A DNA stretch of 64,000 nucleotides from Oscillospiraceae bacterium (GCA_015063725.1 SVTP01000002.1:46185-110184); one strand, 5' to 3'; positions 23,873 through 32,933 are shown, numbered from the stretch's first letter. Numbers and translations: made by a program. The notes: a model not told the origin generated them from the letters alone.

Positions 23873-24436
23873 TTGTCACAACCGACACAAAAGACGATCA
23901 TTGAGACCACCATGCGTCTGGTCGAACACAAGACCGTCAAAAAGATCACCGTGCGCGATATTGTAGAAGCCTGTGGCATTACACGCAATACCTTCTACTA
24001 CTATTTCCACGATATATACGAGGTCCTCGAATACGCCCTTGCGGCAGGTATTGAGCGCATCGGCACAGAGAGCGAAACCTTTGAAGATTTCCTTACAGCA
24101 GCTTTTGCATTCTGCGTCGAATATCAAAAGGTACTCTATAATCTTTACCACTCGGTGGGGTATGAGATGCTTGCCGACTATCTCAAAAAGCAAACGCGTC
24201 CGCATCTGATGCGATATTTGCAAGACCTTGACGAAACCGAAGAAGATAAAAAGCTCCTTTGCGTGCTTTATGAGGAAGCCATGATAGGAACTCTGATGCG
24301 TTGGGTGTGCAATCCGCGCAGGACCACCGATCTGCAAGAGATCCAATCGGCTACCAAGTGTATTACGTCCTATTTGAGCAATGCGCTCCAAAAACATGCC
24401 TCCAATCAACAAAGTAAAGAGAGGGAAGAGATATGA
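23873..24436 (+). CDS. TetR/AcrR-family transcriptional regulator
   Basis: The 187-residue protein begins with a TetR helix-turn-helix: TIIETTMRLVEHKTVKKITVRDIVEACGITRNTFYYYFHDIYEV (residues 9-52), where the Thr-x-x-x-Tyr-Tyr-Tyr-Phe recognition helix is characteristic. The C-terminal part is a TetR_C-like effector domain. The ATG at 23867 sits directly against AGGAGG, so the TTG at 23873, at normal spacing, is the likelier start. The stop overlaps the next gene as ATGA. Targets could be its own operon or the divergent EamA transporter 130 bases away. Confidence 0.9.
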   Translation: MSQPTQKTIIETTMRLVEHKTVKKITVRDIVEACGITRNTFYYYFHDIYEVLEYALAAGIERIGTESETFEDFLTAAFAFCVEYQKVLYNLYHSVGYEMLADYLKKQTRPHLMRYLQDLDETEEDKKLLCVLYEEAMIGTLMRWVCNPRRTTDLQEIQSATKCITSYLSNALQKHASNQQSKEREEI

Positions 24437-25062
24437 ATCAACAATACAACGCAAATAGAAACAGCGCCATCGTTAAAAGCGCAAAGATCATGCACCTGTG
24501 CTCAGCAGTCATCTTTTTGGTGGCAGGACTCCTTTTGGCACTCGTGCCGGATTTTGAAGATTCGGGCACATTCCGCAACACAGTCGTGGGCATTGCCAGC
24601 ATCATCATTGGTGCTACGGGCATTTACGGCTATTTTTCCAACGATATGTACCGCTTGGCATTTCAGCTTGACTTTGCCCTCGGCATTTTCAATGTCATAT
24701 TTGGCATTTTGCTCCTCATCAACCCTGTTCAGCTCTCTGTTCTTCTGCCAACAGCTGTATCTATCCTGACTCTGCTCGATGGCGGCAACAAATCGCAAAT
24801 GGCAATCGAGGGGAAGCGATTCGGCATTCAAAAATGGTATCTCGTTCTCGTTTCTGCCGTTTTGGAGATCGCCGCAGGCGTTGTGCTCATTCTCTTGGCA
24901 TATCATGGGCGTGACGTGCGCGCTTGGATGGGCGTTGCCATGGGACTTGTTGGTGTAACCAACTTCTGGACGACGATGTACACCGTTCGCGTACGCAACA
25001 CAACGCACCACATTCTGCTCTCGCAAATGGGAGAGAGGAGTGACACCGAAAACAAATCTTAA
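24433..25062 (+). CDS. DUF308 (HdeD-like) membrane protein
   Basis: The 209-residue protein contains six hydrophobic helices grouped in pairs: IMHLCSAVIFLVAGLLLALV, VVGIASIIIGATGIYGYF, LDFALGIFNVIFGILLLI, LLPTAVSILTLLDGG, WYLVLVSAVLEIAAGVVLILLA and MGVAMGLVGVTNFWTTMY. The repeated Gly-rich pairs match DUF308/HdeD proteins, some linked to acid stress, with no biochemical role known. It is coupled to the TetR gene and followed by plsY after 18 bases. Confidence 0.85.
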   Translation: MNQQYNANRNSAIVKSAKIMHLCSAVIFLVAGLLLALVPDFEDSGTFRNTVVGIASIIIGATGIYGYFSNDMYRLAFQLDFALGIFNVIFGILLLINPVQLSVLLPTAVSILTLLDGGNKSQMAIEGKRFGIQKWYLVLVSAVLEIAAGVVLILLAYHGRDVRAWMGVAMGLVGVTNFWTTMYTVRVRNTTHHILLSQMGERSDTENKS

Positions 25063-25080
25063 CAGAAAGGGAAGTACCCA

Positions 25081-25707
25081 ATGCTTTATCTCAATTGTTT
25101 CGCATTTGCCGCCATTGCCTACCTTCTTGGCGGCATCAACGGCTCCATTATCCTCTCTCGCCTGGTTTACGGCGAGGACATTCGCCAGCTTGGAAGCAAA
25201 AACCCCGGTTTTACCAATTTTAAACGCATCCACGGCTTTGCCCCCGCAACCTTTGGCGTTATGGCAATCGACATTTGCAAAACGGTTCTCCCCGTTCTTG
25301 CCGCAAGACTTGCCATTGGATATTTACATGGAGAAGCCCAGCTTGGCGCAGCAGCAGCACTCCTTGGTTGCATGCTCGGTCACGCATTTCCCGTCTGGTA
25401 CGGCTTCAAGGGCGGCAAGGCGGTGCTCACCTTTTTGGCAGGTGTTTGGTTTGTCAACTGGCTCGCGGGACTGATCTGCTTTGCCATTTTTCTCCTCATT
25501 CTGTTCACCGTCCGCTTTATGTCGGTGGCATCGATGAGCTTTGCGGTGCTTTTCCCCGTAGCCCTGTTCGCGCTCGGCTGCCGTAACGCTGTCACCTTGA
25601 TCATCATGGCAGTGGCAGGCATTCTCGTCGTAGCCCGCCATCACCAAAACATCAGCCGCCTAAAGGCAGGAACAGAATCGAAATTTTATCTCAAAAAGAA
25701 AAAATAA
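25081..25707 (+). CDS. plsY: Acyl-phosphate:glycerol-3-phosphate acyltransferase PlsY
   Basis: PlsY transfers acyl chains from acyl phosphate to glycerol-3-phosphate, the first step of phospholipid synthesis. The 208-residue membrane protein has the three family motifs: INGSIILSRL near 23 (motif 1, Ser/Arg), LGSKNPGFTNFKR near 39-51 (motif 2, usually GSGNPGATN) and LGHAFPVWYGFKGGKAVLT near 99 (motif 3). Motif 2 deviates (Lys for Gly, Phe for Ala), so it may be a divergent paralogue. It is the last gene of the TetR operon, closed by a terminator at 25728. Confidence 0.9.
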   Translation: MLYLNCFAFAAIAYLLGGINGSIILSRLVYGEDIRQLGSKNPGFTNFKRIHGFAPATFGVMAIDICKTVLPVLAARLAIGYLHGEAQLGAAAALLGCMLGHAFPVWYGFKGGKAVLTFLAGVWFVNWLAGLICFAIFLLILFTVRFMSVASMSFAVLFPVALFALGCRNAVTLIIMAVAGILVVARHHQNISRLKAGTESKFYLKKKK

Positions 25708-25727
25708 AAGGGAATTCTACCCATACC

Positions 25728-25757
25728 AAAAAAGATCGCCCACGGCGGTCTTTTTTG
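25728..25757 (+). terminator. Intrinsic terminator after plsY
   Basis: AAAAAAGATCGCC and GGCGGTCTTTTTT with loop CAC. Confidence 0.92.
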
Positions 25758-25791
25758 TATCAAAAAATCCCAAAAATCTTCCTATTTCACA

Positions 25792-25820
25792 TTGACAATC
25801 CTATCAAAAAAAGGTATAAT
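25792..25820 (+). promoter_or_regulatory. Sigma-A promoter of the carrier protein-MBOAT-SGNH operon
   Basis: TTGACA 25792-25797, 17-base spacer, TATAAT 25815-25820; both boxes are perfect. Confidence 0.93.
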
Positions 25821-25851
25821 ATAATTTAGATAACTATAAGGAGTTTTGCAT

Positions 25852-26079
25852 ATGGAAACCTTACTCAAAATTTTGAACGGACTCCACCCCGACGTGGATT
25901 TTGTGTCAATCGACGACCTTTATGACGAGGGCGTGCTCGATTCCCTCGATATGGTTCGCCTTGTAACCGAGATCGGTATGGAGTTTGACGTGCAGATCCC
26001 CCCCGAGGAGCTCATTCCCGAAAACTTCCAAAACGTAAACACCATTTGGGCGCTGATTGAACGCCTTGACGAAGAATAA
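25852..26079 (+). CDS. DltC-like acyl/aminoacyl carrier protein
   Basis: A 75-residue four-helix carrier. The phosphopantetheine Ser lies in GVLDSLDMVRLV (Ser near 34), and the third helix region IPPEELIPENFQNVNTI resembles DltC more than fatty-acid ACP. ATG 25852 follows AAGGAG. It is the first gene of an operon with an MBOAT acyltransferase (7 bases downstream), an SGNH-like protein and a lipoprotein. In the Dlt pathway such a carrier accepts D-alanine from DltA and donates it through DltB. The adenylating partner is probably the enzyme at 13415. Confidence 0.9.
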   Translation: METLLKILNGLHPDVDFVSIDDLYDEGVLDSLDMVRLVTEIGMEFDVQIPPEELIPENFQNVNTIWALIERLDEE

Positions 26080-26085
26080 AACAGA

Positions 26086-27675
26086 ATGCAATTTACGTCC
26101 TTTTCATTTATCCTCTTTGCGGCACTGACGCTGATAGTCTATTATCTCGTCCCGCGTCGCTCACAGTGGAAGGTTCTGTTGCTTTTTAGCTTGTTCTTTT
26201 ATGCCTTTGCGGGAGCAGAGTATCTGTTCTTCATTCTCTATACTTGGTTTGTAACCTTCTTAACAGGGCATATTCTGCAGCATTTTGCCGACCGTGAGGA
26301 TGCCTATGTGGAAGAAAACCGCGCCACGCTTTCCAAAGAGGAACGCAAAGCCTACCGCGCCAAAGAGAAAAAGAAGCGCAGACGTATCCTGACTGTGGGA
26401 CTTGTCCTTGGCTTTGGTATGCTCGCAGTTCTCAAATACACCGCCTTTGCGGTGGGGAATATCAATGGCATTCTTTCGGCATTTGATGCCAAGACATTGA
26501 CCGTTCCGTCGCTGCTTTTGCCGCTTGGCATCTCCTTTTACACCTTCCAATCTATGGGATATCTCATCGACGTCTACCGCAAAAAGGTGAGAGCCGAAAA
26601 AAATCCCGCAAAATTGATGCTGTTTGTCACCTTTTTCCCGCAACTGTTGCAAGGACCGATCAGCCGCTTTGGTGACTTGCAGGAGCAGCTGATGGGGCAG
26701 CACGCCTTTGACGGCGAGACCGTCCGCGCAGGACTGTTCCGCGTTGTGTGGGGATATTTCAAAAAGCTGATCGTAGCCGATACCGCCATGATCGGCATCA
26801 AGACGCTCATTGAGCAGTCGGACAAGTTCGACGGCATCTACGTTTTCTTGCTCATTCTTCTGTATTCTGCACAGATTTACGGCGACTTTACGGGCGGCAT
26901 CGACATCACCATCGGTCTTTCCGAGGCGATGGGTATTCGACTTGCCGAAAACTTCAACCGTCCGTTCTCCTCTCGCTCCACAAAGGAGTATTGGAACCGC
27001 TGGCACATCACTATGGGCACGTGGTTCACCGATTACGTCTTTTATCCGCTCTCTGTCAGTCGTGGAATGCAAAAAATTACCTTTGGTGCAACCAAACGAT
27101 TGGGACGTGGCTTTGGCATGCGCTTGCCCGTTTACACCGCAACGATTGCAACGTGGTTCTTTACGGGACTTTGGCACGGCGCGGGCTGGAACTTTATCGT
27201 TTGGGGACTGCTCAACTGTCTTGTCATCCTCGTCTCGCGCGAGTGCGAACCCCTTTACCGCCGCTTCTATAAAAAATTCCCAAGTCTGTCCGATTCTCGC
27301 ATATGGCATGCATGGCAAGCAACAAGAACCTTCCTGCTCATGGGATTGATCCGCAGCCTTGACTGCTACCGCGACGTTCCCAAGACCTTCCGTCTGTGGG
27401 GCAGTATGCTTACAAAATGGAACGTGGGCGAGCTGTTTACGGGTGGACTCACCTCGTTTGGGCTTGGCATTCCCGAGTGGTGTGTGATCCTTGGCGGCAT
27501 TGCCGTCATCAATCTTTTTGACCGTCTTGGCAGAGAGACACCTGTTCACCGTCGCGCGGCAAAGCGTCCCGTGATGTGGTTTGCCACCGTTTGCGCACTC
27601 CTCGTGCTCATCCTTATCTTTGGAGCATACGGCATCGGCTACGACGCATCGCAATTCATCTATCAACAATTCTAA
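26086..27675 (+). CDS. MBOAT-family membrane O-acyltransferase (DltB/AlgI-like)
   Basis: The 529-residue polytopic protein shows AlgI/DltB-like MBOAT features. These are LLPLGISFYTFQSMGYLIDVYR near 144-166, PQLLQGPISRF near 183, the segment ENFNRPFSSRSTKEYWNRWH near 287-306 and the catalytic-His stretch WFFTGLWHGAGWNFIVWG near 354-371. Such enzymes move acyl or aminoacyl groups from a cytoplasmic carrier to a surface polymer. A Lys/Arg-rich insert near 80-103 faces the cytoplasm. It lies between the carrier protein and an SGNH protein, the dltC-dltB-dltD pattern in a different order. Confidence 0.94.
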   Translation: MQFTSFSFILFAALTLIVYYLVPRRSQWKVLLLFSLFFYAFAGAEYLFFILYTWFVTFLTGHILQHFADREDAYVEENRATLSKEERKAYRAKEKKKRRRILTVGLVLGFGMLAVLKYTAFAVGNINGILSAFDAKTLTVPSLLLPLGISFYTFQSMGYLIDVYRKKVRAEKNPAKLMLFVTFFPQLLQGPISRFGDLQEQLMGQHAFDGETVRAGLFRVVWGYFKKLIVADTAMIGIKTLIEQSDKFDGIYVFLLILLYSAQIYGDFTGGIDITIGLSEAMGIRLAENFNRPFSSRSTKEYWNRWHITMGTWFTDYVFYPLSVSRGMQKITFGATKRLGRGFGMRLPVYTATIATWFFTGLWHGAGWNFIVWGLLNCLVILVSRECEPLYRRFYKKFPSLSDSRIWHAWQATRTFLLMGLIRSLDCYRDVPKTFRLWGSMLTKWNVGELFTGGLTSFGLGIPEWCVILGGIAVINLFDRLGRETPVHRRAAKRPVMWFATVCALLVLILIFGAYGIGYDASQFIYQQF

Positions 27676-27684
27676 AGGATACGT

Positions 27685-28710
27685 ATGAAAAAAACACTCA
27701 TTTTGTGCACCTGCATTTTGCTTGTCACCGTTCTTTGTCTGGGCTTTGTGCAAATGCTGGTCACACCCAAATATATGACAGATACGCTCGATGGCGCACT
27801 CATTGGGGAATACTACCGCGAAAAAACGCCCCATGATGTTGTATTCATCGGCGACTGCGAGGTCTATGAATGCTTCACACCGCCCACACTGTGGCAGGAG
27901 TACGGCATTACATCCTACGTGCGCGGCAGTGCACAGCAGCTCATCTGGCAATCCTACTATCTCATGGAGGAAACGCTCAAGCGTGAGAACCCTAAAGCAG
28001 TGGTCTTCAACGTGCTTTCCATCAAATACGGCGAGCCGCAAAACGAGGCATACAACCGCATGACGCTGGACGGCATGAAGTGGTCGGGCAGCAAGCTGCG
28101 CTCCATTTATGCGTCCAAAACCGAGGAAGAAAGCGTCATTTCCTACGTTTTTCCGCTCTTGCGCTACCACAGCCGTTGGAGCGACCTTACCAAGGAGGAT
28201 TGGAAATACCTCTTCCACCGTGACACCGTCTCGCACAATGGGTACCTGATGCAAACGGGTGTCAAGCCCAAAACGAGCAACATACCGGGCAGACCTCTGG
28301 TCGACTACACCTTGCCCGAGATCGGCTTTGAGTATCTTGAAAAAATGCGCCTGCTCTGCGAAGAGAACGGCACGGAATTGATCCTGATCAAAGCCCCAAC
28401 CAACGATTGGAAGTACTATTGGTACGACGAGTGGGATGCACAGATCACCGCTTGGGCAAACGAAAAGGGCGTTGACTATTACAACTTTATCCCCCTTGCC
28501 GCCGAAATTGGTCTTGATTGGAGTACCGATACTTATGACGGCGGCGTGCACCTCAACGTTTTTGGAGCCGAGAAGCTGACCTCTTATTTTGGCAAGATCC
28601 TTGCTGAAAAATACGGCATTTCCGACCGCCGCGGCGATGTTGAACTTGATACCGTCTGGGCAGATAAGGTTGCCATTTACCAAAAAGAAAGGAACGGAGA
28701 AACCCAATGA
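27685..28710 (+). CDS. SGNH-like membrane-anchored protein with Cys at the nucleophile position (DltD role)
   Basis: The 341-residue protein has one N-terminal membrane anchor (residues 4-24) and an extracellular SGNH-type domain. Block I reads VVFIGDCEVYECF (near 52-64), where the usual catalytic Ser of Gly-Asp-Ser is Cys. The final block YDGGVHLNVFGAEKL (near 290) supplies Asp and His. A conserved-looking VRGSAQQLIWQSYY segment lies near 83-96. The position after MBOAT mirrors DltD or AlgJ/AlgX-type partners that complete acyl transfer outside the membrane. Its stop overlaps the following lipoprotein as ATGA. The Cys could mean thioester chemistry or a non-catalytic role. Confidence 0.82.
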   Translation: MKKTLILCTCILLVTVLCLGFVQMLVTPKYMTDTLDGALIGEYYREKTPHDVVFIGDCEVYECFTPPTLWQEYGITSYVRGSAQQLIWQSYYLMEETLKRENPKAVVFNVLSIKYGEPQNEAYNRMTLDGMKWSGSKLRSIYASKTEEESVISYVFPLLRYHSRWSDLTKEDWKYLFHRDTVSHNGYLMQTGVKPKTSNIPGRPLVDYTLPEIGFEYLEKMRLLCEENGTELILIKAPTNDWKYYWYDEWDAQITAWANEKGVDYYNFIPLAAEIGLDWSTDTYDGGVHLNVFGAEKLTSYFGKILAEKYGISDRRGDVELDTVWADKVAIYQKERNGETQ

Positions 28711-29186
28711 AAAAACTTTTGATATACCTCTTGCTCGCAACAGCACTGCTTTCTCTTGTTGCCTGCAAGGATAACAACACGCCCCCCGAAGAGGGAAAAA
28801 AGGTCTACACCTTTACCAGCGGCTCCACCAAAATTGCCGTCAATGCCGAGGCGGCCCCCATTGTAGCGGCTCTCGGTCAGTGGCGCGACTACGCCGAGTC
28901 TCCGTCCTGTGCCACTACGGGCCTCGATAAGATCTACATCTATCCCGGCTTTGAAATATACACCGTACCCGAGGGAGACAAGGACCGGATCAGTATGATT
29001 CGCCTCTACGATGATACCGTAGCAACCGAAGAGGGCATTCGCGTCGGAACTACAAGGGAGGCAGTGATCGCGGTATACGGAACCCCCGATCAAACGTATG
29101 ATACCAACATTACCTACGAAGTGGTGGGGATGTATCTGCAATTTTCCTTGAAGGACGGCATTGTAACCAGTATTCAGTACGCTTAA
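28707..29186 (+). CDS. Lipoprotein linked to the MBOAT operon
   Basis: The 159-residue product has a lipoprotein signal (LVAC, Cys19-20 region) and one compact domain of about 120 residues. I see GLDKIYIYPGFEIYTVPEGDKDRI and GIRVGTTREAVIAVYGTPD, a SmpA/BamE-like or beta-lactamase-inhibitor-like Gly-x-x-x-Glu-x-x-x-x-x-x-Gly-x-Pro pattern. The function is unknown. It is translationally coupled to the SGNH gene, so it should act at the outer membrane face with that system. A terminator follows at 29201. Confidence 0.82.
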   Translation: MKKLLIYLLLATALLSLVACKDNNTPPEEGKKVYTFTSGSTKIAVNAEAAPIVAALGQWRDYAESPSCATTGLDKIYIYPGFEIYTVPEGDKDRISMIRLYDDTVATEEGIRVGTTREAVIAVYGTPDQTYDTNITYEVVGMYLQFSLKDGIVTSIQYA

Positions 29187-29200
29187 ACGGAATAAAGCGT

Positions 29201-29231
29201 AAAAGCTCTCCACAAGTTGGGGAGCTTTTTG
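29201..29231 (+). terminator. Intrinsic terminator after the MBOAT operon
   Basis: AAAAGCTCTCC and GGGGAGCTTTT with a 7-base loop, followed by T residues. Confidence 0.88.
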
Positions 29232-29295
29232 TTTTGGTTGTCCCTTCATATTTTCTCTTTTTTATTCATAAAAAGGTAAAAAGGAGGCGATTATA

Positions 29296-29856
29296 TTGAA
29301 CACAATCACCCAAAAATTTGGGGCAACCGTACGCGAGGGATATCAGGTGCTCCTGCGTGCCGAGGCAGAGCTTATTCTGCCCGAGGGAAAGGATGTCATC
29401 GGCAACTATTACCGACTGCTTGGCGACAAATGTATGTCCTGGGCGACCGAGGTGTACGGCGAGCGCATCAGAAGTGAGTTTTTATCTCTTGACGATCTGC
29501 ATGACCGCGCCCTCTGGCGTGCGCAAAAATACCGTTTTTTGATGCGGATTCCTTGGGCAACGGAGCATCATATTGCCATTCTTTGCGAATCCTATCTGTT
29601 GGGGCAGCGCACCGACGTGCAAAACAGCTATCACCGTCTGTCGCACATTTGGAACCTCGATGAAGAGAGCATATTGCCTATTCCGCAGGTTTTGGAGCTT
29701 TTTGAAAGCGGCATCAGACTGCGCGATCTGCCATTTATTCCAGACGGTATTTATCCCGAGGGTGGAGAGCTGATCTTTTATAAAAACCCCACGCTTGACA
29801 CCCCATTGGCACAGTGCAAAAGCGCGTTGACACAAGATATTGAGAACGAAGGATGA
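29296..29856 (+). CDS. Protein of unknown function (186 residues)
   Basis: TTG 29296 follows a strong AAGGAGG site and opens a 186-codon frame with ordinary local codon usage. No signal peptide or membrane segment is seen. The middle contains YYRLLGDKCMSWATEVYGERI and PWATEHHIAILCESYLLGQR; the end has IYPEGGELIFYKNP. The mix of short strands and Tyr/Glu-rich helices vaguely recalls DUF3298-type domains of anti-sigma proteins, but I would not assign it. It stands alone between a terminator and the V-ATPase promoter. Confidence 0.72.
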   Translation: MNTITQKFGATVREGYQVLLRAEAELILPEGKDVIGNYYRLLGDKCMSWATEVYGERIRSEFLSLDDLHDRALWRAQKYRFLMRIPWATEHHIAILCESYLLGQRTDVQNSYHRLSHIWNLDEESILPIPQVLELFESGIRLRDLPFIPDGIYPEGGELIFYKNPTLDTPLAQCKSALTQDIENEG

Positions 29857-29917
29857 CAATTATATTATATACTATCGTTGTTAAATAAAAAAAATATATA
29901 AAAACGACAAAAATCCC

Positions 29918-29946
29918 TTGCAATCAAGGGGGAATTGTGGTATAAT
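29918..29946 (+). promoter_or_regulatory. Sigma-A promoter of the V-ATPase operon
   Basis: TTGCAA 29918-29923, 17-base spacer, TATAAT 29941-29946. The 85-base leader contains a hairpin CCGACA-CTT-TGTCGG near 29984-29998. Confidence 0.85.
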
Positions 29947-30033
29947 AATCAGTAAGGTTATTTTGTCAAAAAATACCAAATTTCCGACACTTTGTCGGGA
30001 CAAAAATGACGGGAAACCGAATGGAGGTTTTTT

Positions 30034-30354
30034 ATGTCAAGAGAATCAATCAAACTAATTAAACAAACCGAACAAGAGGCTGAGCGCATTTTGCGCGAAG
30101 CGCAAGAAAAGGCGGCACAAATGGTGGCTGATGCCAAAGAGAATGGCGAGGCTCTGTGTGAGAACACCGAGAGAGAGACCATTGCGGCGGCAAAGCAGGT
30201 TATCACACAATTGCGTGAACGCGCCGAGAATATGCGCGAGCGTCTTGACGCCGAGGCGCGCCAAGAGGCATCGGGAATGGTCCGTCAGGCAACCCTGCGC
30301 AAAAGAAGCGCCGAAAAAATCGTAATCAGGGGGTTAGCATCTAAATGTCGATAA
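30034..30354 (+). CDS. ntpF: V-type ATPase peripheral-stalk subunit (NtpF / subunit G-H type)
   Basis: A 106-residue coiled-coil protein with heptads of Glu, Ala, Lys and Arg from residue 5 to 95 (EQEAERILREAQEKAAQMVADAKENG). It has the length and composition of the NtpF/AhaH stalk subunit, which pairs with subunit E to hold the A3B3 head against subunit I. It is first in the ntpFIKECGABD order and overlaps ntpI by 10 bases. The strongest support is position, since coiled coils are weakly diagnostic. Confidence 0.85.
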   Translation: MSRESIKLIKQTEQEAERILREAQEKAAQMVADAKENGEALCENTERETIAAAKQVITQLRERAENMRERLDAEARQEASGMVRQATLRKRSAEKIVIRGLASKCR

Positions 30355-32393
30355 GTACAATGAAAAAACTGACCGTCCTAGCTCACGCAAGCGACGCAGA
30401 CGCCATTGTACGTAGGATGCTTCACCTGAAGTGTGTTGAGATACAACGATCTATACCCGAGGCAGGGGAGTTGAGTCTTGAACGCATCGAAAGCGATGGA
30501 AGACAAACAGAAATCAAGGAACGCATCTCCCGCATTGAGGCGGCAATGCCGCATCTTGCCAAGTATAGCACGCGCCGCGGTGGCATCGGTCGTCGCATAC
30601 AGCGCCTTGACCGTGCGGCATTCGTTGCCGACGGCAGAGCGGAGCGCGCATATCTTACCGTTGAGCGTACTCTGGCGGCAAAGGCTCGCATGAACGAGAT
30701 CATTGCCGAGCAAACGCGCAACGAGGGCATGATGCAAGCCCTTCTTCCTTGGTTGAACTACGATGCTCCCTTATGTGAGGGAGGTTCGGCACACACTGCC
30801 ACGCAGCTTGGCAGCTGTTCGGTCAAATTATGCAACTTTGCAGCATTGGAGGCGGTAGGCGCATACGTCGAGGACGTCTCCGACGATGGCAAAACGCAAT
30901 ACTTTGCCATCACCTATCACCGCGAGGACGAGGAAGCCGTAACACGGGTACTCGACGCGTGTGATTTTCTCAAAATCAACTTTTCCGACATCTCTACCAC
31001 GGCACAGGCAGCGTATGATCGCCTTGAGCAACGTCAGGCAACACTTGCCTCTGAGCAAGAAGGTCTTGTAGAAACCTTGATGGATCTTGCCGAGGCCTTG
31101 GATGATGTCGAGGTCTTGTATGACGTTGAGGCGACCAACCTCAATATCTGCTTGCAAAAGCAAAAGCTTTATCAAACGCAAAACTGCATCGTCCTGGCAG
31201 GGTGGCTGCCCGAGGCAGCGGAAGGGAAGGTCCTTGAGGGACTCTCCGCATTTGACTGTGCGTGTGAGATCTCCGAGCCCGAGGAGGGCGACGAGGTTCC
31301 CGTTCTGCTTCGCAACAATCCCTTCTCAAGCACGTTTGAGTGGGTCATTGAAATGTACTCTTACCCCAAATACGGCACGTTCGATCCCACGCTCATTATG
31401 AGTATCTTCTATTTCCTTATTTTCGGCTTGATGTTTGCCGACGTGGGATACGGACTGCTTTTGGTGCTGGCATGCTTTGGCGGTGTCAAGCTGCTCAATC
31501 CCAAAGAGGGACTGAAGCGCATGATGCTGATGTTTGGCTACTGCGGCATATCCTGTATCATTATGGGTGTTCTGTTTGGCGGATGGTTCGGTGACCTTCC
31601 CGTTGCCATCATGAACAACTTTTTCCCCGATAAGTTCGGTGGACAAGCCGAGAACACTCCCATCGGTCACTTCTTCAACAACGGTGTGTTCTTCAACCCC
31701 GTCAGTTCTTCCATTCCGTTCCTCTTTGTGGCACTGGGAATGGGAGAGGTGCACCTGATCGCAGGTATGGCAGTCAATATGGTACAAACCTGGAAGAAGG
31801 GCAACCCCATCGTAGCCCTTTGCGAAAACGTACCCTATTGGGTTATGTTTGCAGGCGTGGATATGATGGCACCTCTGGCAGCGGCAGGCATGATCTCAAC
31901 CGAGCCTCTCGCACCCAAAACACAGGCATTGCTCGAAACACTTTCGGACGTTGGACTTTGGGTTATGGTCGCAGGCATTGCAATGATCCTGTTCCTCAAG
32001 GGAGTGGGGCAAAAGACAGTTTTCGCTTGGCTCGTCAAGGGCTTGGGAGGCTTGTATTCGCTCATCAGCTTTGCATCCGATCTGTTATCCTATTCCCGTA
32101 TTCTGGCACTCGGACTTGTGGCAAGCGTTATTGCACAGGTTATCAATATGCTCACAAGCATGGGCGCCAAGGGTGCCATCGGCTTCATCTTCATGCTTAT
32201 CGTCATGATACTGGGGCACGGGCTCAACCTTGCCATCAACCTGCTCGGTACGTTTGTACACGCGGCGCGTCTGCAATATATCGAGTTCTTCGGTAAATTC
32301 TACGAGGATGGCGGCGAGGCATTCAAACCTGCACTTCCGGCAGAGGAATATTCGGAAGACACTTCTTATGTACCCAATGTAATCAATAAATAA
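30345..32393 (+). CDS. ntpI: V-type ATPase subunit I
   Basis: The 682-residue stator subunit (subunit a homologue) has a cytoplasmic N-terminal half (about 1-320) with coiled-coil arms, including VLAGWLPEAAEGKVLEGLSAFDC, which is typical of NtpI. Eight membrane helices follow (YPKYGTFDPTLIMSIFYFLIFGLMFADVGYG near 340-370 and onwards). The essential Arg-bearing helix is near 580, in SFASDLLSYSRILALGLVASVIAQVIN, and HGLNLAINLLGTFVHAARLQYIEFFGKFYEDGGEAF closes the protein. It forms the ion half-channels next to ring subunit K. Confidence 0.96.
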   Translation: MSISTMKKLTVLAHASDADAIVRRMLHLKCVEIQRSIPEAGELSLERIESDGRQTEIKERISRIEAAMPHLAKYSTRRGGIGRRIQRLDRAAFVADGRAERAYLTVERTLAAKARMNEIIAEQTRNEGMMQALLPWLNYDAPLCEGGSAHTATQLGSCSVKLCNFAALEAVGAYVEDVSDDGKTQYFAITYHREDEEAVTRVLDACDFLKINFSDISTTAQAAYDRLEQRQATLASEQEGLVETLMDLAEALDDVEVLYDVEATNLNICLQKQKLYQTQNCIVLAGWLPEAAEGKVLEGLSAFDCACEISEPEEGDEVPVLLRNNPFSSTFEWVIEMYSYPKYGTFDPTLIMSIFYFLIFGLMFADVGYGLLLVLACFGGVKLLNPKEGLKRMMLMFGYCGISCIIMGVLFGGWFGDLPVAIMNNFFPDKFGGQAENTPIGHFFNNGVFFNPVSSSIPFLFVALGMGEVHLIAGMAVNMVQTWKKGNPIVALCENVPYWVMFAGVDMMAPLAAAGMISTEPLAPKTQALLETLSDVGLWVMVAGIAMILFLKGVGQKTVFAWLVKGLGGLYSLISFASDLLSYSRILALGLVASVIAQVINMLTSMGAKGAIGFIFMLIVMILGHGLNLAINLLGTFVHAARLQYIEFFGKFYEDGGEAFKPALPAEEYSEDTSYVPNVINK

Positions 32394-32415
32394 AAACAAA
32401 AAGGAGATTAAAACA

Positions 32416-32892
32416 ATGGAATTCATCAAGGGTCTTTTTACAGGTAATAACCTGGCTATTTTGGGAGCTGCGCTCGCGGTTGTTCTTCCCGGCTTCGGTT
32501 CGGCAAAGGCAGTTAACATGGTTGCAAGAGCAACGGCGGGACTGATTTGCGAAGAACCCCAAAAGTTCGGTAAATCCATGCTGCTCCAAGCGCTTCCCAT
32601 GACACAGGGTATCTACGGCATGGTAGTTGCATTCCTCATCATCGTTTTCAGCGGTCTGATGGGCGGCGGCGAGCCTCTCACTGTTGAGCAAGGCTTCTAC
32701 TATGTTTTCGCATCTCTTCCCATCGCGTTCGGTGGTTGGTATTCGGCTGTGAGACAAGGCGAAGTAGCAGTAGCAGGTATCTCTGTTCTGGCAAAGAAGC
32801 CCGAAGCTGTAGGTAAGGCAGTTATTTCCGCATCCTTCGTTGAGCTTTATGCAATTCTCGCACTGCTCATCTCCATCCTTCTCGTTCTCTGA
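32416..32892 (+). CDS. ntpK: V-type ATPase rotor-ring subunit K with Na+-type ligands
   Basis: A 158-residue double-hairpin proteolipid. Residues equivalent to the Enterococcus hirae Na+ site are visible: Thr-Gln in LLQALPMTQGIYG (near 62), Gln in YSAVRQGEVAVAGISVLAKKPE (near 109) and the carboxylate Glu in ASFVELYAILALL (near 141). As in E. hirae NtpK, only one ion site per double hairpin exists. Presence of all four ligands predicts Na+ rather than H+ coupling; this is inference from residue identity. Confidence 0.96.
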   Translation: MEFIKGLFTGNNLAILGAALAVVLPGFGSAKAVNMVARATAGLICEEPQKFGKSMLLQALPMTQGIYGMVVAFLIIVFSGLMGGGEPLTVEQGFYYVFASLPIAFGGWYSAVRQGEVAVAGISVLAKKPEAVGKAVISASFVELYAILALLISILLVL

Positions 32893-32933
32893 TTTTATCT
32901 GAACACGCGAAAATAAGAATGAAGGAGGCCGCA

